From Cruorifilaria tuberocauda (lineage: Eukaryota; Nematoda; Chromadorea; Rhabditida; Onchocercidae), in assembly GCA_013365365.1 (NCBI GenBank), contig JABVXU010000071.1:1-64000 (forward strand): 64,000 nt of DNA, given 5' to 3'. The position numbers and the translations under genes were made by a program. Position 1 is the stretch's first letter. Each line of letters starts with the position of its first letter. Shown one piece after another: positions 13,601-45,299 of this stretch. The notes beneath the pieces were generated by a model that was given only the letters and a program-made list of their open reading frames with translations, did no database searches and was not told the origin of the DNA.

Positions 13601-16600
13601 AACTTGTGACTTCCGAATAACAAACTTATTTAATCAGTCAAATCAGAGTTGAAAGAGTTAAGTTTTACTTAAATGAGTGATTAAAGGAGAATAAACTGTT
13701 CCCTTATTTGGAGTAAAAATACCAGCTTAAAGTCAAATTTTAATCAAATTAAAAATTTTTCTTAGGAATATTTGGAGAAATCGCTAGCTGAAACCGAAGA
13801 AAAAATGAAAGAACTTTCTTTGCGATATGAAAATATAACATCTGAAAAAGAAAACTTGCGTACACAGCTAGGGGAGGAAAAAGAACGGTGTGAAAAGGAA
13901 ATGAATTTGTTGCGGCAACAAGTGGATGCTATTAAAGAACAATACTTCGAGGAACTTGCGGAATGGGAAAAAATTTGTGCTGAGGTTCTCTTTGCTTTAT
14001 CCCAAAGGATTATCTATTTTAAGTATGTATCAGTTATTCTTCAAAAACGGCTGAAAAATGACGGATGGTTGCATGCCATTTTGATTGTACTTTTACCCAT
14101 CAACTGTATTTTGTAATCTTCTCCCTGTCTTCTAAAATGAAATGAGATAACAAAAGAATTTTTTGTTCAAAATGTAATGGGTTTCGCCTTTCCGTGCGTT
14201 TGTATTAAATATAAAATTTTCCTAAATTAATTAGATTTAGAAAACTTATATTAGATTTAGAAAACGTAAAACTTATATTTCTTCTATTTCCTTGTTAGGA
14301 GATAAAATATCTGTACTTTATTTCCTTGCAGAAAGACAGCTCTTATAATTCGAAAATGTTGAAAATGGAGAATGATATAAGAATATTAAATGACAAACTC
14401 CAGCGAAGTGAGGAGACAGAATCCAATTTGAAGCGTAAAATGGTGGATTTAAATTTGCTCATTGATCGCGAAAAAGACACTGTTAAATTTTCGCAATCAG
14501 AAATAAGCAAGAAAGAGTAAGTGATTTGAAGTTTATGAAGGTTATTAGAAAATGGATAAAATATTTTGCAATTTTGGATTTAAAAATGCTCAAATCGAAG
14601 ATTTTTCAGCGAAGAAATGAAGTTAGAACTGGAAAAAATGGATCAAGAACGTCAGAAATGGGATGAGAAAATAAGACTAAAAGATGATGAACTTATGAAA
14701 GCACGTTATAATATTGAAAGTTTACAAACAAAATGTTTGGGATTAGAAAAAACGCTTCAATCTGTTGAAAGCCGTTTAGAAAAAAGTAATCGAATGTCTA
14801 TTATTATTACACCATACATCTTACTGCTTTGTTTAGTAATGGTTTAAAAGATCAAATAAATGATGAAACAGTTTTTATGATTGTATAGCTCATATTAAAT
14901 AGAGTAGTAAGTCAGTGTTTCTTCAGCTACTGCACATAGCCGACTGTATGGCTCAATAAGTGATATGATATGAAAGCTAAGTAATACTTCTATTATTTTC
15001 CACTTAAATTCATTTCTCCAACTTCTTTCACTGCTAGCACGGTATCCGTAAGAGATTAATAACGTATTGTATTCCGTTATCTGATAAATACTAAAATGTA
15101 ATTTTTTTAAGAAACACAAAATTTGTTGACGACTGAAAATGAATTAAAACAGATGGAAGATCGAATTGCATTACGCATGAATGACGAAGCTACTCTCAAA
15201 AGTATTCTTGCTGATAATGAACGGGAAAAAAGTGATCTGAAAAAACAGCGAGACGAACTCAAAACTTCATTAAAAGAAGCCTGCATCCAAGCAGAAGGTA
15301 TGATTTTGTTTCAAACAGTTATGGAATCATGATGATTGAAACATTTATCGAGTCATGATGACACAAATCTAGCTTTAATATGGATAACAATTGTTCTTGT
15401 CTTCCAAGCTGACAGAAATTTCTTAAATTTCAGGAAGATTATTATTGAGAACTTTAATTTCGATATAAAAGTATATAATTTGCTAGGTTTTGTATGCTTT
15501 CCATTTTTTGATTGGTGTGCTGTACTTTTGTTTTCAGCAAACGTTAATTTGTGAATTATAATAACTCTTTTTTAGTTAAATTGTAGTAACTTTTTTAGAA
15601 ATCACTTTAGTTAAAAGATATTCCAAAACCATCTTCTTTAGATATTTCTATTCTCAATAAAAATTATGGAATGATTCGCCCACTGACCTATAAATTGAGT
15701 TAAAAAAACTGCAATTGAACTTTTAATTGTACTACTTTAATTTGTGCTACATGACAAGGGATTATTAATTTGCTGACTTGATTATCATTTGCTTGTTGAG
15801 TAAAATTGATGTGATAAATTGAAATTCGTCTTAGCCTTGTACAGCCTTGTACACTTAAATTTTTCATTTCAGAAATGAAAAGTAACAAAGAAGTCCTGCG
15901 AAAAGAGATTGGAATGATAAAAGACAAATTGCAAGATGAGGAGGAACGAACACAGAAATTATCAAGTGACTTGAAACAATTAGAAAATGAGGTAAACAAC
16001 TTAAAAGTAGATATAGTTATGGAGACGATAAGAAGTTTAGTTCTGGAATTCGAAACTAAATAATATGTACGATGTTTAGTAGTCTCAGTAGTGCGGTTGA
16101 TGCATGCAGTTGTTAACCACTAAACGGATTTTAGAATTTGAATAAATTTAAAATTGAAATTTAATCACGACATTTAGAAAAGGAAATTGGAAGTGTTACT
16201 GTCAGAAAGAACGAACGAATTGTCGAACTTGACAGCTCTGTTCAAACAGTCTGAGAATATACAACAGCAGGCGACGAAGGAATTGGAAGAGGAAAGACAA
16301 AAGGTTTTGAAGAACTCTCTAAACTGATAATATAAAAATTTTGAGGCTTTATACTGAGTAGAATAATTTTAATTTCCACTTAAGTTTATGCATTTCTTAG
16401 TATGATTATTAAATATTTTTATCGTCAACATCTATAATTTTAATTGACACAAAATTTAATGAGCTCTATTTTTCAATTTCGATTGAATAGGAAAACTAGA
16501 CGTGCATTAATATTCCTGCTTACTTGTTTATTTCCTTATTTATTTTAGGATTTATTAGTTTAACTGTTCTTACAGTCTTTGTATCGTTTATGCCTGTCTT

Positions 16601-19600
16601 ATTGATACAGTTCATTCTTTCTACAAGATCATTCAACTGATATAATTCTGAAATTTTAGCAGAGTTATGAAATTGAAAAAGCGATAGCAGCTTTGAAAAC
16701 TGAAAATGAAAAACTATCAAGTGATCTGATCCATATACGCACTATTTTGGAGCAAAAGACTGCAACGCATCAGCGAGCAATGGCTGATCTCATAAGAAAC
16801 TATGAAGTTGTGGAAAAAGGTCGAATTGAAGCCATAAATGAGAAGGGAATTATTATTGACGAATTAAACAATTTGAAGTACGTTTTTTTTTTTCATATAA
16901 TTCATGATTGTTTTTCCATATCCTGTCATGATTTTGGAGAATTGAATAGTATTGTCCAAAATGCATAATTCATTTTGAGCCAACTGAGAGCAAATTTTGC
17001 AATCTGAATTTATTAATCATTATTCACTTAGAACGAAACGGAAATGGGAATTTTTGTAAATTCCATGTCGATTAAGTAAGAAAAACCATCCAAAAAGTAG
17101 GTAATGCGGGGTACCTTAATACTTGATTCGACACTCCATATGAACAGCCAAATTATCAAATGATAAAGTGCAGGAAATGATTAATTTGGCAACTAAAGTT
17201 TCTCTGGAATTCATTTCAATTTAAATCAGTTTTTCTTTGCAGAGATCTGTTGGCTGCTGCAGATGCAAAAAGAATGAATATTGAACAGACATTAGCAGAA
17301 TCTGAAACATTGCGGAAAGAACTTATAAAAAAAGTGGCACATTTTGAAAATAGCGCTAGAAGAGCACTTAGTTTTGCAAGTAAACTCAATTTTGGACAGA
17401 TATTATTAATTTGTTTCGATGATTTTGCTGATTTAAAGAGCTTATTTATTTACAATATTTTTCCTCAAATTTCATGAAAACCATAAAATTTTCTAATGAT
17501 TAGTCAAGAATCTTGGTATGTTGCCAAGAAAAAACTGATTTATCAGTTGCTATATTTAGTTTTTAAGAATTTGGTCTCATTTGTAGAAGCTCGTAATTTG
17601 GCACCCTTTCGGTCATGTGTTTCGGAAACAGATACAAAAATGATAAATCAAGATCTTTCGGGACCAGGTAAGCTGGCTAATTATTTGCAGAATTAGTCGA
17701 TAAATTTATAAATGTCGGTAGAATGTGTAAGAAATATAAGTTATTAATGTTAAAAGAAAGGATCTCTTATTGATTTATGTGATTCGTACAGTTTTCATTT
17801 ATTTTATATATAGATGTTGTATCAGTTTTGTTAGGAATTATAGTTCTATATAGCAGTACTCGACAATGCAAATAACGAAATCTTTAAAATTTTCATATCC
17901 GCAATTTGGTCTGAGAAGTGTTATAACTGGAATAATCTGTTATACAAATAAAATCTTATTGAAATTCATATAAATAGCATTAGTTTCATTTAAGATGAAG
18001 GATCGCTACGTCGTAGCAGTTCTGCATCTTTTTCTCCTCACGTACGTCTTGATTTAAACTCTGATATGGAATCGATTAGTCTCGAGGATTTAGATGTAAG
18101 CTCATCTGTTGAAATAACGTTCCGGCATTTGAAGGATCGCATTGAAGAGCTTGAAAAAGCCAGAGTACCAGTTTATTATTGCTTTCGCATAGTTGTGCTT
18201 ATAAAGTTTTATACTGTTTCATCTTCAAATTATGCTTCTTTACAGTACTTTAATAATTTTATATCTTAGACTTAGATTCGTTTGTGTTTTGCAATTCTAC
18301 AATTAAATTTTCATCATAAAATTTCTTTCAAAAATGACTTGATGAATGATGGTGATAAGTGATAAATCTCAGGCTAACGATACAGCCACCCTTATTCGTT
18401 TGAAAGCTGATAGAGGACGGATGTTAGAAGAAAACCGAGAGAATCTGGATAAAATCCAGTTATTGGAGCAGAAATTAGTCGATTTCGAAAATGGTAGGTG
18501 TATCTATGATCAGAAAATAACTTTTAAAGTGAATGGGAGGGAAAAAAAAGATTTATGTGGACAGTTCTATAATATGAAAAAATTTGACTTTGACAACACT
18601 GGAATTTAAATTGGAGCGATTTTTCTCAAAGTTTTCCAGATAAACGACTTTTGGAATCACGTCTTTCGAATTCACGACAGCTTCTAGTTTCACAGGAAGA
18701 AAGCCTTCGAGCCAGAGAAGTTGAACGCAAAGCATTGAAAACTCGGGTAGTTAGCGCTGATCTTCATACCCGTGATAGAGAAGCTCGCCTTTCTTCGTTA
18801 AATGTTAGTTGATCTTAAAAAGTTAGTTGGTTCTGTATATCTCAAGGAGGTTTCATACGAACCACTTCGAGGGTGAGCATATTATGTAATGGTAGTTGTA
18901 TTGTTACTGATTTATAGTAATGAAGTTTTGAATTATTGCAAAGAGGATTTATTTGTGCAGGAACAAGTAGCAACTTTGAAAATCGAATTAGCAGCAGTGG
19001 AAAATGAACGTAAAAAATTAGAGAAATTTCGAGTAATGTGGGAAGAAGAACGGATGTTGTACGAATCGGCTTGTAAAGATGCGGAAGAGAAGGTCGAACA
19101 GTATTGGGCGGACATGAAGTCAGCTATTTCTTCAAAAGAGGTATTATTTTTATTATTATATATATAATAAATTGACAGAGACAGGCGTCAAACAGTATAA
19201 CCTGGATAGATCTTTTTCATTCTGATAGTATTTGGGAAGAATTCTGATTAAAAGAATAAAAAATTAAATTAAAATTGGTCTATAGAAATTAGAAGAGCGT
19301 TTGAATGAAACGGAACAATTGCTTGTAAGAACACGACAACACTGTGGAGAATTGGAAAAAGCGAACAAGGAATACAGAAGTATGCTTGGGCAAACAAAGG
19401 TAACGCACAGTTACCATTTTTTTATATTTTCAGAGTAGCAAGAAGGATCGCACTATTATTATTTGAAAATTCTCAACAATCATAAGTTTTAAATTCGTTT
19501 ATTCAAAAATATTTCCATTAAACAAATTGATTTACAACTCTGTCAAATATTTTGAATCAACTTGCGTAACAGTTATGTGGATATGTTTCGAAATAAATAT

Positions 19601-22142
19601 TTAATGCCGTTGAGATGGACGAAGGGTTAGATGATCAAAGGAAACCAGATGATGAGACAAAATGCTCGGATTTATTATCAAAATTAAGTCTACTGCAGCA
19701 TGAATACGACAACTGTTTGCTTCGATTACGAGCTAGCGACTCAGAAAAACAGTCTCTTAAGTATGTTATCAAAATTTGCTGAAGTGATTTAGAAAATACA
19801 TTTGGCTCAAATATATCTAAATTGGATGATAGTTTTGATATTATCAAACTCTTTCGGAATAATACATATATATTACAAATTTTTCGATTCTAATAGAGAT
19901 AGTTTGGAATAAATTTCACAGACTTGAAAATATGAAATAATTAATTTGTAAATCTAAAAAAGTTGTACTATCTAAAGCCAAAAAATTTTTCTCATGTTTC
20001 CTCATGTACTTGCCATGTTATTTATCCAAGTAATAATCGTTATTTTTATATTAGAAATGATTTAAATGAAGCAAAAAATCGGCAAAGACAAACATCTCAT
20101 AGAATTGTCAGCATGCAACATAGGTTGGAAGAGCTACTTACGGAAAAGAGTCGCCTGAAAGAGCATTTGAATATCATAGAAAAGGTTTTCTTATTTCCTC
20201 CTATTTCTTTGGTTTATATAGGCTATTAGACTTTATTATTCGTCATAATCATAATATATTTCCCATAATATATTTTCCAGGAACATTAAGGTTTTTTCTT
20301 CTCTACATGCTAAATGAGTTTGATATTTGACAGTGAGTTCACTCTTAAACCTTTTCATATTTTTGTATGGAAGTAAGTATATTTCTTAAATCTGTTCGTA
20401 TATTTTAATTATGTAATTGAGAAGAAAATTATTTAAGCGAGAAAAAGGTAATCAACGAATGGAAAAGGATATACGCTCAGAGTTAGAAAAATTGCGTGCC
20501 GAAAAAATCACATTTCTCGGGGAAAATGAAGAGCTGAAACGACGTTTAAGTAGAGTTGAGGTGGAACATCGAGAATTTGATGCTTGTCGTGCACGTCTTG
20601 AAAGAGAACGCTTAGCTCTAAAGCGAAACATTGAAACGGTATGTTTTATATTTTTGACAAACAACAAAAGGAAGAAATGTCCCTGTGTGTTTCAGATCCC
20701 TATCCATTGGTTACTGGCTTAGAAAATTAACAGATCATTTGTGTAAATAAAGTTGTAAATAAAGCTCCACTTTTTTCGTGTTTCTAATTTAAAAATAATG
20801 CAGTAAATTTAATACTATATCATTGAAGTGAGAAATGAAAACTTGCAATTCTTATTGTATTATCTCTTATCAAAGAATACTAGGTACTCGGTGAACGGAA
20901 ATTAAAAATTTTTTGACTAGGATTAGAAGTTTTAAAAGTTTAAGAAGCAGATGCATTCTGCAGATAGCATTGTTATTATAATAGCAGTTTTATTTTGTTG
21001 ATTTTTGTTTTATCCTCTCAAAAAACTTTGGTATGCGATAAATTCTAGCAAATTTCAATGCATTATATAAATCTGATAAATGGAAACTATTTAACAAAGT
21101 AAAAATTTTTCAGTTGGAGACTGAAAAACAACGAGCCAATGCAGCGATGCGTCAAATAACATCTGAACGTCAGGCACTGGATAAATCGTTAACGACGATG
21201 GAAAAGGAGAATATGGAATTATATAGAAATTGCACGCAATTGCAGAATCAAGTGATTTAATTCAATTTCGAAGTTTTGATTTATTATTACTATTTCAGTT
21301 GAAGGATTTCATAGTTTTTAGTGGGATCTGTTATTTTTTTGATTTATGATTAATGAAAAGTAATTAATTTAATTAATATGAAAGTTAATGTTTCACTTAT
21401 GCGCGAAGTACTGCGAGGAATTTTTTTAAATCACAGCTGCAAAGTTCAACAAATGAATCACCGACGAGGTCGAATTTGACGTGCTATTCGATTTTTAGGT
21501 TGCCCAACTGGAAAAAGAAAATAGTTCACATTTGGTTAGAGAATCTGCAGCACAAATAAAAGCTTTGGAAAATAAACTAATGCAAGCTCAACGTGAAAGA
21601 CAGCAAGTAATAAGAGTTTAATGTTACATTAATTTTCTTTTTTATATAATGGGAATTTCCATATTGTTTATCATTACTCTGAACGTTCGCATTAATTCAA
21701 ACATGAACATGAAATAGTTTTTGAGGAGCTTTTACCTTTAGTTATTGCTTCTGATTCATATTTGCTTAGAACCAAAAAGTATAAGGTAACATAATAGTTC
21801 TATCCCAACTTCATTATCCTTGACTTTTAATATAATGGTTTCAATCAGTTTTTTTAGATTGAGCAGTTACTCGAGCAACGAGAATCGACATATGCACAAA
21901 AGATTAAACTGCTGGAGTCAAAAATAATGGTACTTAAAGAGCAGTTGGATACGGAACGGAAAAGACGATTGGAAATCGTGGAACGAAAATCGATCGTTCA
22001 ACGAGAAATGAGGTTAGATTTGGGTGCCACTATTTCATCAGTGCACCGGCTCTCATTAAACTTTCCACGGAAAAATTACGAACCAAGTGCTGAGACACGA
22101 GTTCGAGCACAGAGTTTTAGCAACAGTTCTCTCACATATTGA
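4681..22142 (+). CDS. che-10: rootletin-like coiled-coil protein (CROCC/CHE-10 family)
   Basis: Forty exons join in phase into about 1,903 residues, close to human rootletin (about 2,017). Exons: 4681-4726, 4852-4973, 5077-5109, 5188-5285, 5600-5746, 6061-6241, 6543-6620, 7054-7161, 7755-7847, 8083-8248, 8618-8822, 9011-9142, 9342-9574, 9949-10112, 10209-10332, 10976-11082, 11313-11425, 12605-12713, 12883-12982, 13284-13432, 13766-13984, 14332-14516, 14610-14785, 15112-15297, 15873-15991, 16178-16303, 16660-16877, 17243-17379, 17587-17667, 17995-18164, 18373-18493, 18640-18803, 18961-19140, 19286-19399, 19615-19760, 20055-20184, 20438-20638, 21114-21251, 21499-21606, 21858-22142. Almost the whole protein is heptad-type Glu/Lys/Leu/Arg coiled coil. 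A short Ser/Arg-rich break lies in exon 30 (SLRRSSSASFSP). Rootletin-like stretches include YFNTIRLVRAAL (exon 11) and ADLHTRDREARLSSLN (exon 32). Rootletin polymerises into the striated rootlet at the base of cilia; in C. elegans CHE-10 maintains sensory cilia. The family call rests on length, layout and these blocks, since coiled coils resemble each other. The start could lie further upstream. Confidence 0.85.
14230..14265 (+). repeat. short tandem repeat in rootletin intron
   Basis: The 16-mer ATTAGATTTAGAAAAC occurs at 14230-14245 and again at 14250-14265, a 20-bp period in the intron before the exon at 14332. It is a simple local duplication. Confidence 0.8.
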
Positions 22143-22714
22143 AATTTAAAAACTCATAAATCATTAAAAATGTTTTTAGTACACATCTTTAGTTTTCGGA
22201 CGCTTACAGATGCAAAACGCTTTTTGCTTATCTTTGATAAAATTCTTTCATCATCTTTAAAGGTTAACAGCTTGCCTATCTACATTTCATTGTTATGCAT
22301 GCATGCAAACTGATAAAAAGTTTGGACTTTTACAGAAATGAATAGTATAATTTTCGGTAGATTTGCTTTTGAAATTTGCAATTGAAGAAAATCAATTTTT
22401 AGAAATTTTGTCAAATTTCGTAGCTAACAGTTTGATGAATAGATTACTGTTATTAATCTCTTCAAGCTATAAATTCATTTAATGTTTTGAAAATCTGCAA
22501 AATATAGGAAGCATAGAATTATCCATTAGTTTTGTATCCAGAAGTCTTTGTTTAAATAATTTTGATAATTTACATTCTCGGAATTATTGAATGAATTTAA
22601 TGTTTGGATCGATCGTATTGGTTTTGAAATCTTTAGGCATCTGTTACATAAATTTACGTTCTTAGAATATTTTATCAAAATTAAAAATTTGGCGTACACT
22701 ATAACTAGTTTCAG

Positions 22715-22763
22715 GCTTTGTCGACAAATTAGACGAAGAAAAACAAATGACTCAAAGAATTAG
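22715..22763 (+). CDS. candidate alternative last exon of rootletin gene
   Basis: The final rootletin exon contains a possible donor after position 22012 (ATGAG followed by GTTAGA, phase 2). A TTTCAG acceptor at 22709-22714 then opens a short reading frame in exactly that phase. It reads about 15 basic residues (beginning LCRQIRRRKTND) and stops at a TAG at 22761-22763. Using it would replace the 43-residue tail encoded by 22013-22142. The read-through version looks well coded and is my primary model, so this is an alternative isoform candidate. Confidence 0.3.
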
Positions 22764-24524
22764 ATCAAAAAATGAAATCAGTATTGTGGTAAATCAGCCT
22801 ATTGCTTATAGAACTTGTGTTTATATGAATAGAAAGACTGATGTGACTGATCTATTTTGGCCATGTTCTAATTTCTTTCAAGATTGCAGTTTAGGGTTAA
22901 AACTTTTCGTACGTTATATTCTCTGTAAGTAAAACTTTGATAAATAATCTGAATTTGAACTGTCAGCTTATGCAATGTTCATCTTGTTGCTTTCCATAAC
23001 TCTCATTTAGTTTCTCCATTTTTTTTTGTTTTCCAGAATTTTTGCCAATGCATTTCTTTCCAATTATGTTTTGTTAGAGCTACGCGCAAATGTATATGCT
23101 TGAAATCTGTCTATTTTTTGCGCATGAAGATTGCTTGCGTTTCCATGAAATGAGCAACAAGTTATTAGCAACATATTCAGTAGTTAAAGTGGACTACTTG
23201 ATCTTGCGGCTAATCTTTTGATTTGACGCAATTCCTATTGTTAGCTGGAAGATACGGTGGTACACTAACGGATAATCTCAAAATTCCATTCATTATTAAG
23301 AGACGTTGCTGTGATTGCTTTATTCTGCTTCAATATTTTAGCCAATTTAATGAAAGTTAATTGATGCAAAAAGAAATCTAGGGTTTGCAAACTACAAAAA
23401 CGATGGGAGTATACCACGATATCGACTACCACCATGTTTTCACAGTGTTTGTCCAGCAATTCAACGTAAAATCTTAAACAAAAAGCTTTAAATCTTCTTT
23501 ATTTGTTACCAATATCTGTTTATTGTATATTTTATTATATTTTACTTTGATGATTGAGTTAAAAATTATATTGCGAAAACGTGATATTTGTCAAGAATAG
23601 TTTTTGATAAGACATTAATTTTCGCTGTAAAGATATGTACTCTGATTGTCTTATTTCTGAAAAGAATATTCAATCATCTGCGTTTTTTTTCTAATTAATA
23701 GCCTACTTTAGCTTTAAATTTTTATATAAATCTTACAGCGCTTCGTTTTTATGTTGTTATAATTATTTCAAATATTTTTTTATTAAAAAAAATTTGGATT
23801 TGAAATAAAATTTGTTCGTTTCCATGAAAACTTGGAATTCCAATTCATATATTCTAATTTTTTTGTATGAAAAAACATTCTTTGCTTATATATAATTAGA
23901 GTAATTAGTTCTTTCAAAATAAATGATAGCAAAATGGTATTACAACAACATTTGTTTCACTTTTGCAGTTTGCCATATATATTATTGCTGAAACGATTCC
24001 GATTATTTTTTTGTACCATTATTTTTACATTCGCTCAAAGCATACTTATTTCTATTGTGATGTATGAAATATTGAGATGTGATCTATCTGCCAAAAGTAC
24101 TCCTGCCAAATTGTACATTTATGATACACTTTTTAAATGGATCTCTTTAAAATTATCAATAGTCGTTATCTTTTACTTGTCTTTATGTACGGTTTAACTA
24201 TTAGTGTGTGCTGGTGAATTTGTGCGGTGCAAATTAATATTTTTTTAATAGAAATTTATTTAAGCTTGTTTTGTAATTTTGAATAAATCAATTTTATTCT
24301 CTCATTTTGCTAACTAAAATAATACTAGGAATATGGTACATTCAGAAGTTTCCAAAAATATCTATATCTCCATAAAAAGGATTTTTTAATGAAAAAGAGA
24401 AACAATAGAAGTTATTATTGATTAAGAATGGAACTGTTATATTTCATACGACAGGAAGTTTTAAGCAGTTTTTTTTTTAAAGGAATTCTGATGATATTTG
24501 GAGCTGGAAAATAAGTAGAAATAT

Positions 24525-24567
24525 ACCTAAAGTTAGGTTTTATAGGAAATATAACCTAATTTTAGGT
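24525..24567. repeat. hairpin, 15-bp arms with one mismatch
   Basis: The arm ACCTAAAGTTAGGTT (24525-24539) pairs with AACCTAATTTTAGGT (24553-24567) over 14 of 15 positions, around a 13-nt loop. Each arm is itself partly palindromic (ACCTAA/TTAGGT), so more than one fold is possible. It lies between rootletin and ire-1. Confidence 0.8.
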
Positions 24568-25825
24568 GTATTACATAGGATAGAGGAAATATGAAAATAC
24601 TGTTCACCATCAGTATTTCTACTATCTCAGATTTAAAAGCCGACCGATAGGGATGAAATAATGTTGACACAGCTATCATATCTTACAAATCATCCTGATT
24701 ATTTATTCATTGAGATCATTGAAACCAAATTACTTTACAATTCTTTTTTTTTTTTTTGTGCTGTTGTTTTCAAATTTGAATTTCTAGAGAATATTAAAAT
24801 TTAACTGAAAGTATTGATAAAAAGATTTCAAAGAACTGTGCCAAATGAAAACTATGAAAGTAGGTCAGCAATAAATTTTCACATGTTTACAGCTAAGCAT
24901 ATATTATTGATAAGACAAAGATAAAGAGTTTGATTTAAAAAAAAATTCCTCAGTAGATTTCTGTTATCGTTATTACTCTTCCATGATTTATAGTTGAAGA
25001 TACTTTTTGTGAAAGATTTGCTGTGGAATTTGCAATTTTCATTCTTTAGGTGCTATATGATAGCAATGAATCCTACAAAATTATTTGATTTTCCGTTCAT
25101 TTTACTTTCTTCAATATTTGCTTCTGATATTTCATTTGATTTTACAACAGATTTTAAAGCATACAGAAGTCATTTATCATTGATATTATATGGAATCAGA
25201 GATATTTGATTGAGTTGTATGTTTTGTCAAATTCCAATTATATTCCGATGTATGAAACTAAAATTTCATGAATTGTAATTCCAATATGTAATTTATTTTC
25301 TTCGAAATGACTTCATTCAGCGTATAGTTTCGTAAGAAATATCAAATTTTAAAATTAATCAATGCTAATAAACTTTATCAAATTATAGGAGACATCAAAA
25401 AGAGCAGAATTATCATAATTATATTTGCTCGATATAATTTAACATTTGATTCATTGAGCAAGAGATATAACGTTTACGTATAGTGACCGCGATAATAAAA
25501 CTCTCTCTTATACTAGCGAGTTTCGGGAACAGTAGTATTTATAGTTTTTCGATAAATTTATTGCTGATTATTGCTTTTTGATTTATTACAGGACATATGA
25601 TTCGATTAAATGTAAGATTTCCTTTTGTAATTTTAATACTATCTTTGCCCATGAATAATTTTCAGCGAAGAAGACTTTTAATTATTTTACAGATAAGAAA
25701 GTTTGACTTAGTTAATTTTAGATAAAAATACTGCTTCGAAAAGGAAAAGCCTTTAAGAATTCTCGAAGAATTTTTGTTCGGTTTGCACATGTTTCCTTTA
25801 CTGAATGCAAATAATCAAAGGCGAT

Positions 25826-45299
<19,474 letters not shown>

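Larger units (their letters stand above)
22143..25825. other. intergenic, rootletin to ire-1
   Basis: About 3.7 kb with no supportable gene apart from the alternative exon noted separately. An open frame at 23934-24197 (+) encodes a hydrophobic, AT-driven peptide and is probably spurious. A hairpin at 24525-24567 stands out. The ire-1 promoter should lie near the right-hand end. A poly(T) run at about 24745-24760 is unremarkable. Confidence 0.5.

Noticed and set aside
23818..23831. GTTTCCATGAAAAC, a perfect match to the RFX/DAF-19 X-box consensus
   Set aside because: It lies downstream of rootletin and 2 kb before ire-1, not in the rootletin promoter. The degenerate consensus is expected about twice by chance in 64 kb. 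A weak half-site match at 4229-4242 upstream of rootletin has two mismatches.
23934..24197. 87-codon hydrophobic plus-strand frame
   Set aside because: Phe/Ile/Leu-rich content is what T-rich DNA gives by chance. No promoter or splice evidence.
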